Source: Bacteroidaceae bacterium (lineage in GTDB: Bacteria > Bacteroidota > Bacteroidia > Bacteroidales > Bacteroidaceae). Taken from it: a stretch of DNA of 64,000 nt. A model generated the notes under the pieces. The model had not been told where the DNA came from and did not search any database. It was given only the letters and a program-made list of their open reading frames with translations. A program made the translations under genes and the position numbers. The stretch's first letter is position 1, and each line of letters begins with the position of its first letter. Shown here piece after piece: positions 16,826 through 24,915 of this stretch. The stretch covers positions 1 to 64,000 of the forward strand of contig JAFRTJ010000063.1 of the NCBI GenBank assembly GCA_017427185.1. Reading direction: 5' to 3'.

Positions 16826-18097
16826 ATGAAGAAGTTTGACTTACAGGAGATCAAAAACCGATATGGCATCGTGGGCCGTGATGAAGGACTGAATACAGCC
16901 ATAAGCACTGCCATACAGGTTGCCAGCACCAATCTCTCTGTCCTCATCCAAGGTGAGAGTGGTGTCGGCAAGGAAGCCATTCCACGTATCATCCATGACA
17001 ACAGCCAAAGAAGAAGCAAGAAATACTTAGCCATCAACTGTGGATCTATCCCTGAGGGAACCATCGATAGCGAACTTTTCGGACATGAGAAAGGCGCTTA
17101 TACGGGTGCCATAGGAGAGCGAGAGGGATACTTTGGCGCAGCAAATGGCGGCACCCTTTTCCTGGACGAGGTGGGAGAACTGCCATTGAGCACGCAAGCG
17201 CGTTTGCTTCGCGTATTGGAGTCAGGAGAATACATTCGAGTGGGAAGCAATGAGCCAAGGAAAACGGATGTCAGAATCGTGGCGGCCACCAATGTGGACA
17301 TTCCTATCGCCATTCGAGAAGGACGTTTCCGCGAAGACCTCTATTATCGTTTGTGCACCATCAACATCAAAATGCCTCCCTTGAGGGAACGAGGAGGAGA
17401 CTCTGTATTGATTTTCAAGAAATTCGCGCTGGATACTGCCGCTGAATACCACATGCTGGAGCCCATACGATTAACACCAGAGGGTGAAGAGGTCGTGAGG
17501 AGTTACAAATGGCCAGGCAATATCCGCCAGCTCAAGAATATTGTGGAGCAGATGAGCATACTCTGTCAAGATCGTGCCATAACCCCTGCAGATCTGGAAA
17601 AATATGGAGTTGTACCCAATTTGGATGAGACAACCGGCATCAGCCGATTCTATGGGTCAGATTACCGTCGAGGTGCAAATTTCGAAAGCAATCTGCAGTT
17701 CTTCATTCAGTCTGTGGTAGAGCTGAGAAAAGAAGTGGAGGAATTAAAGACTCGCCTGAATGCTGCCAAAATGGAGCTGCCCAAGACAGTCACTACCATC
17801 CAGCCAATCTCAAATTCCATGTCTGACAGGCCACAAGTGGAAACTGCACAGGAATATCATGTTGTAATCCCTCAGGATGCCACCAAGAATGCCCATGTCC
17901 CTATGGCAGAGGAGATAACGGCTGAAGAGGCAGAAGAAGTGGAAGACGAGAACCTGAACATCTTCGACATGGAGAAGCGCAACATTATCAAGGCTCTCGA
18001 GCGCAATCGATACCGCAGGAAACTGGCTGCCAAAGAACTAGGAATCAGCGAGAGGACCCTATACAGAAAAATCAGGGATTATGGAATTGAAGACTAA
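16826..18097 (+). CDS. Sigma-54-dependent transcriptional activator, no receiver domain
   Basis: A 423-residue enhancer-binding protein. The AAA+ domain starts almost at the N-terminus: Walker A GESGVGKE at 43-50, the sigma-54 contact loop GAYTGA at 90-95, Walker B GGTLFLDEVGELP, and the R-finger region FREDLYYRLCTINI. After a variable acidic linker (about 270-370) a Fis-type helix-turn-helix ends the protein (NRYRRKLAAKELGISERTLYRKI). It lacks any N-terminal receiver or sensor domain, so control is by partners or by expression. The last 17 bases overlap lptE, suggesting shared expression. RpoN itself is not in the window and the targets are unknown. Confidence 0.93.
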   Translation: MKKFDLQEIKNRYGIVGRDEGLNTAISTAIQVASTNLSVLIQGESGVGKEAIPRIIHDNSQRRSKKYLAINCGSIPEGTIDSELFGHEKGAYTGAIGEREGYFGAANGGTLFLDEVGELPLSTQARLLRVLESGEYIRVGSNEPRKTDVRIVAATNVDIPIAIREGRFREDLYYRLCTINIKMPPLRERGGDSVLIFKKFALDTAAEYHMLEPIRLTPEGEEVVRSYKWPGNIRQLKNIVEQMSILCQDRAITPADLEKYGVVPNLDETTGISRFYGSDYRRGANFESNLQFFIQSVVELRKEVEELKTRLNAAKMELPKTVTTIQPISNSMSDRPQVETAQEYHVVIPQDATKNAHVPMAEEITAEEAEEVEDENLNIFDMEKRNIIKALERNRYRRKLAAKELGISERTLYRKIRDYGIED

Positions 18098-18608
18098 ACA
18101 TAAGCGTCTCCTCGTGGGATGGATGTTTTGTTGCAGCATCCTCCTGACGGCATGCTCCATCAGTTATAGATTCAATGGAGCAAGCATCGACTATGAGAAG
18201 ACCAAAACCATCCAGATAGACAATTTCCCCATCCGAAGTGCTTACGTTTGGGCTCCCATGCAAAGCATCTTCCAGAACAAGTTGACAGACATATTTGCCT
18301 CACAAACAAAGCTTAAACAAGTAAAAAGAAACGGAGACCTGCAGCTTGCTGGAGAAATCACAGGCTTCGACCAATACAACAAAGGAATCTCCAGCAGTGG
18401 TTACAGTAGTCAAGTCCAATTGAAAATGACAGTGAACGTTCGTTTTGTGAACAACAAGAAGCATACGGAAGACTTCGAAAGGCAATTCACCGCCACCGCT
18501 GATTACGACGCCACCCAACAGTTGACAAGCGTTCAAGAGGAATTGGTAACTCAGATGACAAAAGACATTACTGACCAAATCTTCAATGCCACTGTAGCAA
18601 ACTGGTAA
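18081..18608 (+). CDS. lptE: LptE-family lipoprotein
   Basis: A 175-residue outer-membrane lipoprotein of the Bacteroidetes LptE family, which partners LptD to insert lipopolysaccharide in the outer leaflet. The lipobox is ILLTAC, followed by SISYRFNGASIDYEKTKTI, the characteristic start. The body contains LQLAGEITGFDQYNKGIS and a beta-rich stretch with basic residues. It overlaps the sigma-54 activator gene by 17 bases and is followed after 17 bases by a conserved TPR-like gene. No lptD is in the window. Confidence 0.88.
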   Translation: MELKTKHKRLLVGWMFCCSILLTACSISYRFNGASIDYEKTKTIQIDNFPIRSAYVWAPMQSIFQNKLTDIFASQTKLKQVKRNGDLQLAGEITGFDQYNKGISSSGYSSQVQLKMTVNVRFVNNKKHTEDFERQFTATADYDATQQLTSVQEELVTQMTKDITDQIFNATVANW

Positions 18609-18625
18609 AGGAAAACAAACGAATT

Positions 18626-19357
18626 ATGCAGAGACACCTGATAGACTACATCCGCAGACCTGATTATCTGGATCTTCAGGCAATGGCACAACTGAGAGAA
18701 CTTGTAGAGAAATATCCCTATTTCCATGCTGCACGTATCCTGCTGCTCAGAGCTCTATACCAGCTGCATGACCCATCCTTTGACTCAGAACTGAAAAAAA
18801 CAGCCATTCTGATTCCCAACAGAGATACACTCTTTTTCCTCTTTGAAGAAAAGAAATACCAGCCTCAAAAGAATGCCCTCAGGTCTCTTGCCGATAAAGA
18901 ACGCGAAAACGAGGGACAAGACAGAACAGGAAGTCTCATTGATAATTTCTTAGGAACACTTCCTGAAGAAAAGCCTAGCAAAAGGAACCATCCTATAGAA
19001 CCTACCGTAGATTATCTGGGGTACCTGATGCAAACCATGCAGCAAACACCTCAGGAGGATTCAACCATGAATGGGGGAAATCTCATCGATGAATTCCTGA
19101 ATAACGAGAAGGGAAAAATTGTGCTCAAGGATGAAACCAAGGAACCTCTGCAAAAACCAAAAGTAATGGGGGAAAATGATGCAGATAATGAATTTTTCAC
19201 TGAAACTTTGGCTCAAATTTACATAAAACAAGGCAAATTTGAGCAGGCAATTGAAATTATCAAGCGATTATCCTTGAAATATCCAAAAAAAAATCGTTAC
19301 TTTGCAGACCAAATCCGATTTATGGAGAAAATTATCATTAATAACAAGAACAAATAA
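18626..19357 (+). CDS. Conserved protein with C-terminal TPR-like motif
   Basis: A 243-residue cytoplasmic protein with no signal peptide or membrane segment. The N-terminal half is helical (YIRRPDYLDLQAMAQLRELV, then YPYFHAARILLLRALYQL) and the middle is polar and low in complexity. The C-terminus reads as one tetratricopeptide-like helix pair (LAQIYIKQGKFEQAIEIIKR). It is found next to lptE and secG in related genomes, but no function is established. It lies 17 bases behind lptE and 10 bases before secG, so it belongs to the same operon. Confidence 0.8.
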   Translation: MQRHLIDYIRRPDYLDLQAMAQLRELVEKYPYFHAARILLLRALYQLHDPSFDSELKKTAILIPNRDTLFFLFEEKKYQPQKNALRSLADKERENEGQDRTGSLIDNFLGTLPEEKPSKRNHPIEPTVDYLGYLMQTMQQTPQEDSTMNGGNLIDEFLNNEKGKIVLKDETKEPLQKPKVMGENDADNEFFTETLAQIYIKQGKFEQAIEIIKRLSLKYPKKNRYFADQIRFMEKIIINNKNK

Positions 19358-19367
19358 AACTATAAAA

Positions 19368-19748
19368 ATGTACACTTCAATCGTAATTCTAGTAGTCCTG
19401 GTATCTGTCCTAATGTGCCTAATTGTACTTATCCAAGAGTCAAAAGGTGGAGGTCTGGCAGCAGACTATTCAAACAACAATCAGATTTTGGGAGCTCCTA
19501 AAACAACCAACTTCATCGAGAAGTTCACTTGGGGTCTGGCTATCGCAATGGTCTTCCTGAGTGTAATCAGCGTTGCTTTCTTGCCTAAGGTTGGCAGCAA
19601 TGGTTCTGTCATCATGCAACAGGCAACTGAGCAGAAGGCTATCAATCCCAACAACATGCCTGGCATGACCCAGCCTTCAGCTACTGAGAATGCTCCTGCT
19701 ACGGATGCGCAGGAAGCACCTGCCCCTGAGGCAACTCCAGCTGAATAA
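19368..19748 (+). CDS. secG: Preprotein translocase subunit SecG
   Basis: A 126-residue inner-membrane protein of the SecYEG channel. Two membrane helices (about 3-24 and 53-74) flank the conserved loop LIQESKGGGLAADYSN. The tail after residue 80 is rich in Ala, Pro, Thr and Glu and is longer than in E. coli, as usual in Bacteroidetes. The start at 19368 is chosen because it begins directly with the first helix; an upstream in-frame ATG lies inside the preceding gene. Confidence 0.93.
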   Translation: MYTSIVILVVLVSVLMCLIVLIQESKGGGLAADYSNNNQILGAPKTTNFIEKFTWGLAIAMVFLSVISVAFLPKVGSNGSVIMQQATEQKAINPNNMPGMTQPSATENAPATDAQEAPAPEATPAE

Positions 19749-19765
19749 GAGACTTACATCTGAGT

Positions 19766-20620
19766 ATGGACTGCGTACTGATTGCAGACAGCGGTTCTAC
19801 CAAAACGGATTGGATCTTAGTATCCAAAGAGAATGGTACAAAAGAGATTCACAGCACAGGCATCAATCCTGTGCGCGATTCTCGAGGTACCATTCTGAGT
19901 ATATTAGAGGATGAACTCAAACCACAAATCCCTCATACTCCCAACATAAGAGAGATACATTTCTATGGGGCAGGCTGCACCCCCCCCTTCTGCAAAACTG
20001 TAGAAGAATGCCTCTTAGAAACATTTCCACAAGTGGAAATCTCTGTTGATAGCGACCTGCTTGGAGCAGCCAGAGCATTATGTGGCCACAACCAAGGGAT
20101 TGCATGCATCCTAGGGACGGGATCCAACAGTTGCCTCTACGATGGAGAGAAGATCGTAAGTAACGTATCTCCTCTTGGATTCATTCTGGGAGACGAAGGA
20201 AGTGGAGCTGTATTGGGGAGAACCTTAGTGGGTGACATCTTGAAAGGAATGCTAGGAGCCTCAATACGTGAAGAATTCTTACAGGAATACGAACTCACAC
20301 CCTCTCTTATTATAGATAAGGTATATAGAGGAACTCAACCAAACAGATTCCTCGCTTCATTTGTTCCTTTCATTGAGAAACACAGAAATATGAGTGGTAT
20401 CCACAATCTGCTGATTTCATCTTTCCGAAGTTTCCTTTCTCGTAATATTGCTCAATATGGTCGACTTGATTTACCTCTGAACTTTGTGGGAAGCATCGCG
20501 CATATCTATGAAGAAGAATTGCAGGAATCTATCAGGTTAGAAGGAATGATTATGGGAAAGATTCTGCAAAAACCAATTGCAGAGATAGCAAATTTCCATA
20601 TAAAACCCGGAAAAAAGTAG
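19766..20620 (+). CDS. BadF/BadG-type ATPase, N-acetylglucosamine kinase-like
   Basis: A 284-residue protein of the ASKHA fold, BadF/BadG/BcrA/BcrD ATPase family, which includes eukaryote-like N-acetylglucosamine kinases. The phosphate 1 motif is LIADSGSTKTDW at residues 5-16, the phosphate 2 region is ACILGTGSNSCLYDG, and GFILGDEGSGAVLGR is the typical substrate-side segment. It is cytosolic. Phosphorylation of GlcNAc or a related amino sugar, for example from cell-wall recycling, is the likely role, but the substrate cannot be assigned. It follows secG after 17 bases, and a stand-alone promoter begins soon after its stop. Confidence 0.85.
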   Translation: MDCVLIADSGSTKTDWILVSKENGTKEIHSTGINPVRDSRGTILSILEDELKPQIPHTPNIREIHFYGAGCTPPFCKTVEECLLETFPQVEISVDSDLLGAARALCGHNQGIACILGTGSNSCLYDGEKIVSNVSPLGFILGDEGSGAVLGRTLVGDILKGMLGASIREEFLQEYELTPSLIIDKVYRGTQPNRFLASFVPFIEKHRNMSGIHNLLISSFRSFLSRNIAQYGRLDLPLNFVGSIAHIYEEELQESIRLEGMIMGKILQKPIAEIANFHIKPGKK

Positions 20621-20644
20621 ACAAAAAGGAAGAAAAGTCAAAAT

Positions 20645-20689
20645 ATGTTATAAAACATAGGAAAATATTTGTTCCATGTAATAAAACAT
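20645..20689 (+). promoter_or_regulatory. Paired operator-like 14-mers at an orphan promoter
   Basis: ATGTTATAAAACAT (20645-20658) and ATGTAATAAAACAT (20676-20689) differ at one base. Each carries the inverted ends ATGT and ACAT. They lie 31 bp apart, about three helical turns, one just upstream of the -33 element and the other between -33 and -7, the arrangement expected for cooperative binding by a repressor. Confidence 0.55.
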
Positions 20690-20699
20690 CTTAAATTTG
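20668..20699 (+). promoter_or_regulatory. Orphan Bacteroidetes-type promoter
   Basis: TTTG (20668-20671), 20 bases, then TAAATTTG (20692-20699). This is a complete match to the consensus, yet no plus-strand protein gene follows before the convergent engB gene. Confidence 0.7.
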
Positions 20700-20705
20700 C
20701 ACTCG

Positions 20706-20800
20706 TTATCCTGAAAACAATCTTTTTACCTTAAACAAAAAACTAATACCTAAAAGAAATTGAATAAGGGACGCTGGGAAGCGTTCCCTTATTCGTTTTG
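20706..20800 (+). ncRNA. Candidate small RNA, about 95 nt
   Basis: Bounded by a full promoter (20668-20699) and a strong hairpin with a short T-run (20762-20799). The transcript would be A-rich and largely unstructured at its 5' end, with a terminator stem at its 3' end. It contains no meaningful open frame. Its 3' end is antisense to the last codons of engB. No known RNA family was recognised. Confidence 0.45.
20762..20799 (+). terminator. Hairpin terminator between sRNA candidate and engB
   Basis: GAATAAGGGA at 20762-20771 pairs with TCCCTTATTC at 20785-20794, and CGC/GCG extends the stem with one bulged base. TTTT follows at 20796-20799. The stem overlaps the engB stop codon (20789-20791) and could serve both strands. 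Confidence 0.65.
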
Positions 20801-21394
20801 CAGAGTTGCATTTATTTTCTCGATGTAATCAAGAATATCCTCCTTGCCCAATTTGCTCTCAGCACTTGTAATAAAATAAGGAGGAAGCACTTCCCATTGT
20901 TCCTCCAGCACCTGCAGATATCTCTTAACATTAAGATTCAATGAACTGCGGGATAGTTTATCTGCTTTAGTGAAGACAATGCTGAAGGGGATTTCATTAT
21001 TTCCCAAGAATTCTATGAAATCCAAATCATTCTTCTGCGGTTTATGACGAGAATCAATAAGCAGAAAAAGATTCGCCATCTGCTCACGCATAAGAATATA
21101 GCCAGTAATCATCTTTCTCAAATTCTCTGTTTCCGTCTTACTCCTGCGAGCAAAACCATAGCCGGGAAGATCCACCAAATACCATTGCTTGTTAACCAAG
21201 AAGTGATTGATGAGCAAGGTCTTTCCTGGAGTAGCACTGGTCTTTGCCAGTTTAGAATGATTTGTCAACATGTTTATCAGACTGGATTTCCCAACATTAC
21301 TCCTCCCAATAAAAGCATACTCAGGAAAAGGGGATTGAGGGCACTGATCCACACGGGCACTACTGATGACAAATTCAGCCGTTTTTATTTGCAT
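20789..21394 (-). CDS. engB: Ribosome-biogenesis GTPase EngB (YsxC/YihA)
   Basis: A 201-residue cytoplasmic GTPase needed for assembly of the large ribosomal subunit and cell division. All G motifs are visible: G1 GRSNVGKSS at 30-38, G3 DLPGYGFA, G4 TKADKLS and G5 TSAESKLG. Length and layout fit the family. It starts 17 bases behind the DUF3078 gene and is probably co-transcribed with it from 22751. Its end overlaps a hairpin shared with the sRNA candidate on the other strand. Confidence 0.96.
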   Translation of the reverse strand: MQIKTAEFVISSARVDQCPQSPFPEYAFIGRSNVGKSSLINMLTNHSKLAKTSATPGKTLLINHFLVNKQWYLVDLPGYGFARRSKTETENLRKMITGYILMREQMANLFLLIDSRHKPQKNDLDFIEFLGNNEIPFSIVFTKADKLSRSSLNLNVKRYLQVLEEQWEVLPPYFITSAESKLGKEDILDYIEKINATLQNE

Positions 21395-21411
21395 AATGAT
21401 AAAATGTTAAT

Positions 21412-22734
21412 TTAGAAAGAGTAGTTCATACTAATACTCAAAGACTCCCTCATCATCAAATAGTTTCCATGATCATTCTTGTAATTTCGGTTACTATCGT
21501 CGAATTTGGGGAAGACATACAAGTTAGCACTCATATATTTGTTGACAGAAAAAGCAAAAGTGTTTTCCCATTGAATATTAGTATAATGCAAATTGCTAGC
21601 CCAAAATATTTTACTAGTCCACGTCACCTGGTTACAAATCCTCCAAGTAGTCTGCAAGGTTGCGGTAGGACCAAACTTGTGATAAGAATGATGACCTGGA
21701 CGCACACTGTACCTTTGCACTAAACTCTCACGCTGAACATAACGTAACTGATAGGCCAAAGGGGACAAGTTGACAGCGCCACTGTATCTTTTCTTCTTCC
21801 CCCAATTGAAGGAATAGCCAATACCTGGTCCGACGGTCACATCCAATGGGGAAAGGACATCTGTGATTACATTCATCGAGTTTGCTGCATAGGCAGGAAC
21901 AATAGAGGTAGACATGCGCACCTGCATCGTATACCTCAGTGTCTTTACAATGGAATAACCTACATTGGTCGTATACGTAACTGCATTGGTATTTGGTTGG
22001 AATACACGACGTTTATCATTCTTATTGGTACGAAAACCCAAACGTGCATCTAGATTGTTGGTCCAAATAATTTTCTTTTTATTGTCATAATTGAGATTCA
22101 GCGACAATACACTTGTTCCAGAGATATGATTATCAACTCCCTGAAACCAATGGTCTGTTGCATAGTTTTGAGTGAACTGCATGGAGGCACTTCCAGAGAA
22201 CCTGAAAAAATTGGGGCGACGTGTTATAACCGTCACCATTTCATCCACATCAGCACTTAAATTTGGTTCAATTACCTTTTCTGAAAGGTTATTACTTGTC
22301 TGAATGGCTGTTGTGGTAATATCTTCACGAATTGTGCCTTGACCTTTAATCTGACCTTCTGTTTGACTGACCAACCAAGGATTTGCAGTATACAGACGAG
22401 CCAACGAATGGTTTACAGCTCGATATAGTTTTGTTCGTTCGCTAATATGTGCAGTATCTTCAAGAGCAAAGAACTGGTGAATAGATGATGTATAAAAAGT
22501 CCCAGGAACCATCAGACGGTAAAAATACGCATCTGGAGCAGGAGTCACATTCAAAGCATCCAGAGAATCACGCAACACCGCCAAAGAGTCCAAAGCACGA
22601 CTATATTTTTTCAGCAATGCAGACGTATCAACAGGTGCTATATCATTCTGTACAACTCCAGCCTTATTTTGCGACATCATAGATGTTGACATCCATAAAA
22701 AGAAAGCAAACAGTAAGGTGTGGCGTAACTTCAT
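21412..22734 (-). CDS. DUF3078-family outer-membrane protein
   Basis: A 440-residue exported protein. After the signal peptide (ends near SMMSQ) comes a coiled-coil-prone segment (about 35-60), a linker, and then the DUF3078 beta-rich region (about 175-440) with alternating aromatic strands (NHISGTSVLSLNLNYDNKKK, TNNLDARLGFRTNK). The C-terminal residue pattern MRESLSISMNYSF resembles the last strand of an outer-membrane barrel. The function of the family is unknown. A good promoter box precedes it at 22751-22758, and engB follows in the same operon. Confidence 0.82.
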   Translation of the reverse strand: MKLRHTLLFAFFLWMSTSMMSQNKAGVVQNDIAPVDTSALLKKYSRALDSLAVLRDSLDALNVTPAPDAYFYRLMVPGTFYTSSIHQFFALEDTAHISERTKLYRAVNHSLARLYTANPWLVSQTEGQIKGQGTIREDITTTAIQTSNNLSEKVIEPNLSADVDEMVTVITRRPNFFRFSGSASMQFTQNYATDHWFQGVDNHISGTSVLSLNLNYDNKKKIIWTNNLDARLGFRTNKNDKRRVFQPNTNAVTYTTNVGYSIVKTLRYTMQVRMSTSIVPAYAANSMNVITDVLSPLDVTVGPGIGYSFNWGKKKRYSGAVNLSPLAYQLRYVQRESLVQRYSVRPGHHSYHKFGPTATLQTTWRICNQVTWTSKIFWASNLHYTNIQWENTFAFSVNKYMSANLYVFPKFDDSNRNYKNDHGNYLMMRESLSISMNYSF

Positions 22735-22750
22735 ATTATCTAATTTTCAG

Positions 22751-22758
22751 CAAAGATA
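22751..22758 (-). promoter_or_regulatory. -7 box for the DUF3078/engB operon
   Basis: TATCTTTG on the minus strand, 16 bases before the start codon at 22734. Confidence 0.65.
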
Positions 22759-22803
22759 GACATTTTTCAGGGCAAAAAAGACAAAGTCTATAAAGTTTTT
22801 TTG

Positions 22804-22811
22804 TATTTTTG
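22804..22811 (+). promoter_or_regulatory. Candidate -7 box of yidC with a 210-base leader
   Basis: TATTTTTG followed by C. It lies 213 bases before the yidC start, an unusually long leader that contains two short open frames (22852-22902 and 22866-22979). No TTTG sits at the ideal upstream spacing. Confidence 0.45.
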
Positions 22812-22865
22812 CATTTTAATATGGGAATTATATAATTTTATCTGCATAATCATGGCAAAAAACGA

Positions 22866-22979
22866 ATGCAAATCCACAATTGCAGAATACGTTTCTTCGT
22901 AGTCTTCACAGAAAAAGACGCTGATGGCCCTCATCATGTAACCTCACAATGTGACAGAAAACAGAAGCCCCTAATTTAA
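22866..22979 (+). CDS. Possible 37-residue leader peptide upstream of yidC
   Basis: ATG to TAA encoding 37 residues beginning MQIHNCRIRFFVVF and ending QKPLI. It overlaps an alternative 16-codon frame at 22852-22902 that starts MAKNECK. It lies in the yidC leader. No homologue is recalled, so this is offered only because the leader is long; it may be non-coding. Confidence 0.15.
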   Translation: MQIHNCRIRFFVVFTEKDADGPHHVTSQCDRKQKPLI

Positions 22980-23024
22980 GGAATATAGTTAACAAAACAT
23001 AGAGAATAAAACAAATAATAGAAT

Positions 23025-24899
23025 ATGGACAAAAATACAGTAACAGGTTTTCTTCTTATTATCCTAGTAATCATAGGATTCAGTTGGTACAGTCGCCCCT
23101 CTCAAGAGGAACTGCAACAAATGGCAAAGCAGGATAGTATCGCTGCTGTCGAAATGCGAAAAGCAGAATTAAAAAGTCAAGAGGAAGAGATACAAGTTGA
23201 AAAGGAAAGGATTGAACAGGCTACAGACAGCTCAGCACTCTTCTTCTCACAAAGAAGCGGATCAGGACAAGATGTTGTTTTGCAAAACAGCAAAGTAAAA
23301 GTAGCGATCTCCACTCAGGGGGGAACTATACAAAGCGCACAAATCAAAGGATACAAGAGCCGTAACCACGAGGGAGACGTCATTCTGATGAACCGCAAGG
23401 ATGCACAGATGGCATTCTCCTTCGAGGGAAAGCAGGAGAACATCGTTACCTCCGATTACTTTTTCAGGCCTGAGAATCAGACAGACAGCAGCGTTACCAT
23501 GATGCTGGACCAACCCGGCAAGTATATCGCTATCTCCTACAGACTAAGGCCCAATACTTACATGGTTGATATCCATATTACAACCGGTGGCATGAGCGGG
23601 TTATTCTCACCCAGCATGAAGACGATGAACGTAAGCTGGACCGACCGTATCATGCAGCAGGAGAAAGGATACGACTTCGAGAATCGGTACAGCAGTCTGA
23701 CGTATAAGCGTGCAGGTAAAGGCACTAAGAACCTGAGCGAGACACGCAATGACACGAAAACTCCTGAGCAACCGCTGGATTGGGTGGCATTCAAGAACCA
23801 GTTCTTCAGTGCTGTGCTCATTGCACCACAGGACTTCACGGATGCACAACTCTCGAGCGCGCAGGAAGAGGATAAGAAGAGCGGTTTCCTGAAAACATAC
23901 GAAGCTGACCTGAAGACCTTCTTTGACCCATCTGGTGCACAGCCTACACACCTGCAGATGTATCTTGGTCCCAACGATTTCCACATGCTTAAGGACCACG
24001 ACAAGCAGAGCCTGGCCGATAAGGACCTCGAACTGGAAGACCTTGTATATCTGGGATGGCCTATCGTGCGTTGGATAAACAGATGGTTCATCATCTACCT
24101 CTTTGACTGGCTCAAGGGCTTCGGCCTGCACATGGGTCTGGTACTGCTGCTCCTTACTGTTATTGTGAAGGCCCTGGTATATCCAACTACGAAGAAGAGC
24201 TTCATGAGCAGTGCCAAGATGCGCGTCCTGAAACCCCAGATTGACGAACTCAGCAAGAAATATCCCAAGCAGGAGGATGCCATGAAGAAACAGCAGGAGA
24301 TGATGCAGATCTACAGCCAGTATGGCGTGAGTCCGATGGGAGGTTGTCTGCCTATGCTCATACAGACGCCTATCTGGATAGCCCTTTTCAACTTCGTGCC
24401 CAATGCAATTGAACTGCGCGGACAGAGCTTCCTATGGGCTGACGATTTAAGCGCCTACGATGACGTGATACGATGGGGCAAGGATATATGGCTCATTGGT
24501 AACCACCTGAGCATCTTCTGCATCCTCTTCAGCCTTACAAACATCGTAAACACTTGGATAAGTATGCGCCAGCAACAGAATCAATTCTCTGGCGAGCAGG
24601 CTCAACAGATGAAAATGATGCAGTATATGATGTACTTCATGCCAATCATGTTCTTCTTTGTCTTCAACAACTACAGCTCAGGCTTGAGCTACTATTATTT
24701 CCTTTCCGGTCTTTTAAACATCTTAATGATGTGGTACCTACGTCGTTCCACTGACGACAAAAAATTGCTGGAACGTCTAGAGGCATATAAGGCTCAGCAT
24801 AAGAATAATCCCAAGAAAGTATCTGGCATGGCGGCACGACTGGAAGCTTTGCAGAAACAAGCACAGATGATGGAAGAACAACGTCGCAAACAGAAATAA
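23025..24899 (+). CDS. yidC: Membrane protein insertase YidC
   Basis: A 624-residue inner-membrane insertase that places Sec-dependent and Sec-independent proteins in the membrane. An N-terminal anchor (VTGFLLIILVIIGFSWY) is followed by the large periplasmic beta-sandwich domain (about 70-345) and the conserved five-helix insertase core from about 355 (GWPIVRWINRWFIIYLFDWL, MGGCLPMLIQTPIWIALF). The C-terminus is basic (MMEEQRRKQK), as expected for ribosome contact. In many Bacteroidales pyrG precedes yidC; here that gene is absent and a long leader takes its place. An S9 peptidase gene follows after 16 bases. Confidence 0.97.
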   Translation: MDKNTVTGFLLIILVIIGFSWYSRPSQEELQQMAKQDSIAAVEMRKAELKSQEEEIQVEKERIEQATDSSALFFSQRSGSGQDVVLQNSKVKVAISTQGGTIQSAQIKGYKSRNHEGDVILMNRKDAQMAFSFEGKQENIVTSDYFFRPENQTDSSVTMMLDQPGKYIAISYRLRPNTYMVDIHITTGGMSGLFSPSMKTMNVSWTDRIMQQEKGYDFENRYSSLTYKRAGKGTKNLSETRNDTKTPEQPLDWVAFKNQFFSAVLIAPQDFTDAQLSSAQEEDKKSGFLKTYEADLKTFFDPSGAQPTHLQMYLGPNDFHMLKDHDKQSLADKDLELEDLVYLGWPIVRWINRWFIIYLFDWLKGFGLHMGLVLLLLTVIVKALVYPTTKKSFMSSAKMRVLKPQIDELSKKYPKQEDAMKKQQEMMQIYSQYGVSPMGGCLPMLIQTPIWIALFNFVPNAIELRGQSFLWADDLSAYDDVIRWGKDIWLIGNHLSIFCILFSLTNIVNTWISMRQQQNQFSGEQAQQMKMMQYMMYFMPIMFFFVFNNYSSGLSYYYFLSGLLNILMMWYLRRSTDDKKLLERLEAYKAQHKNNPKKVSGMAARLEALQKQAQMMEEQRRKQK

Positions 24900-24915
24900 G
24901 TAAGAAAAAAGAGAG

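Noticed and set aside
22852-22902. Possible remnant of pyrG ahead of yidC
   Set aside because: The start MAKNECK resembles some CTP synthase N-termini and pyrG is expected here in related genomes, but the following residues do not match the conserved GGVVSSLGKG region.
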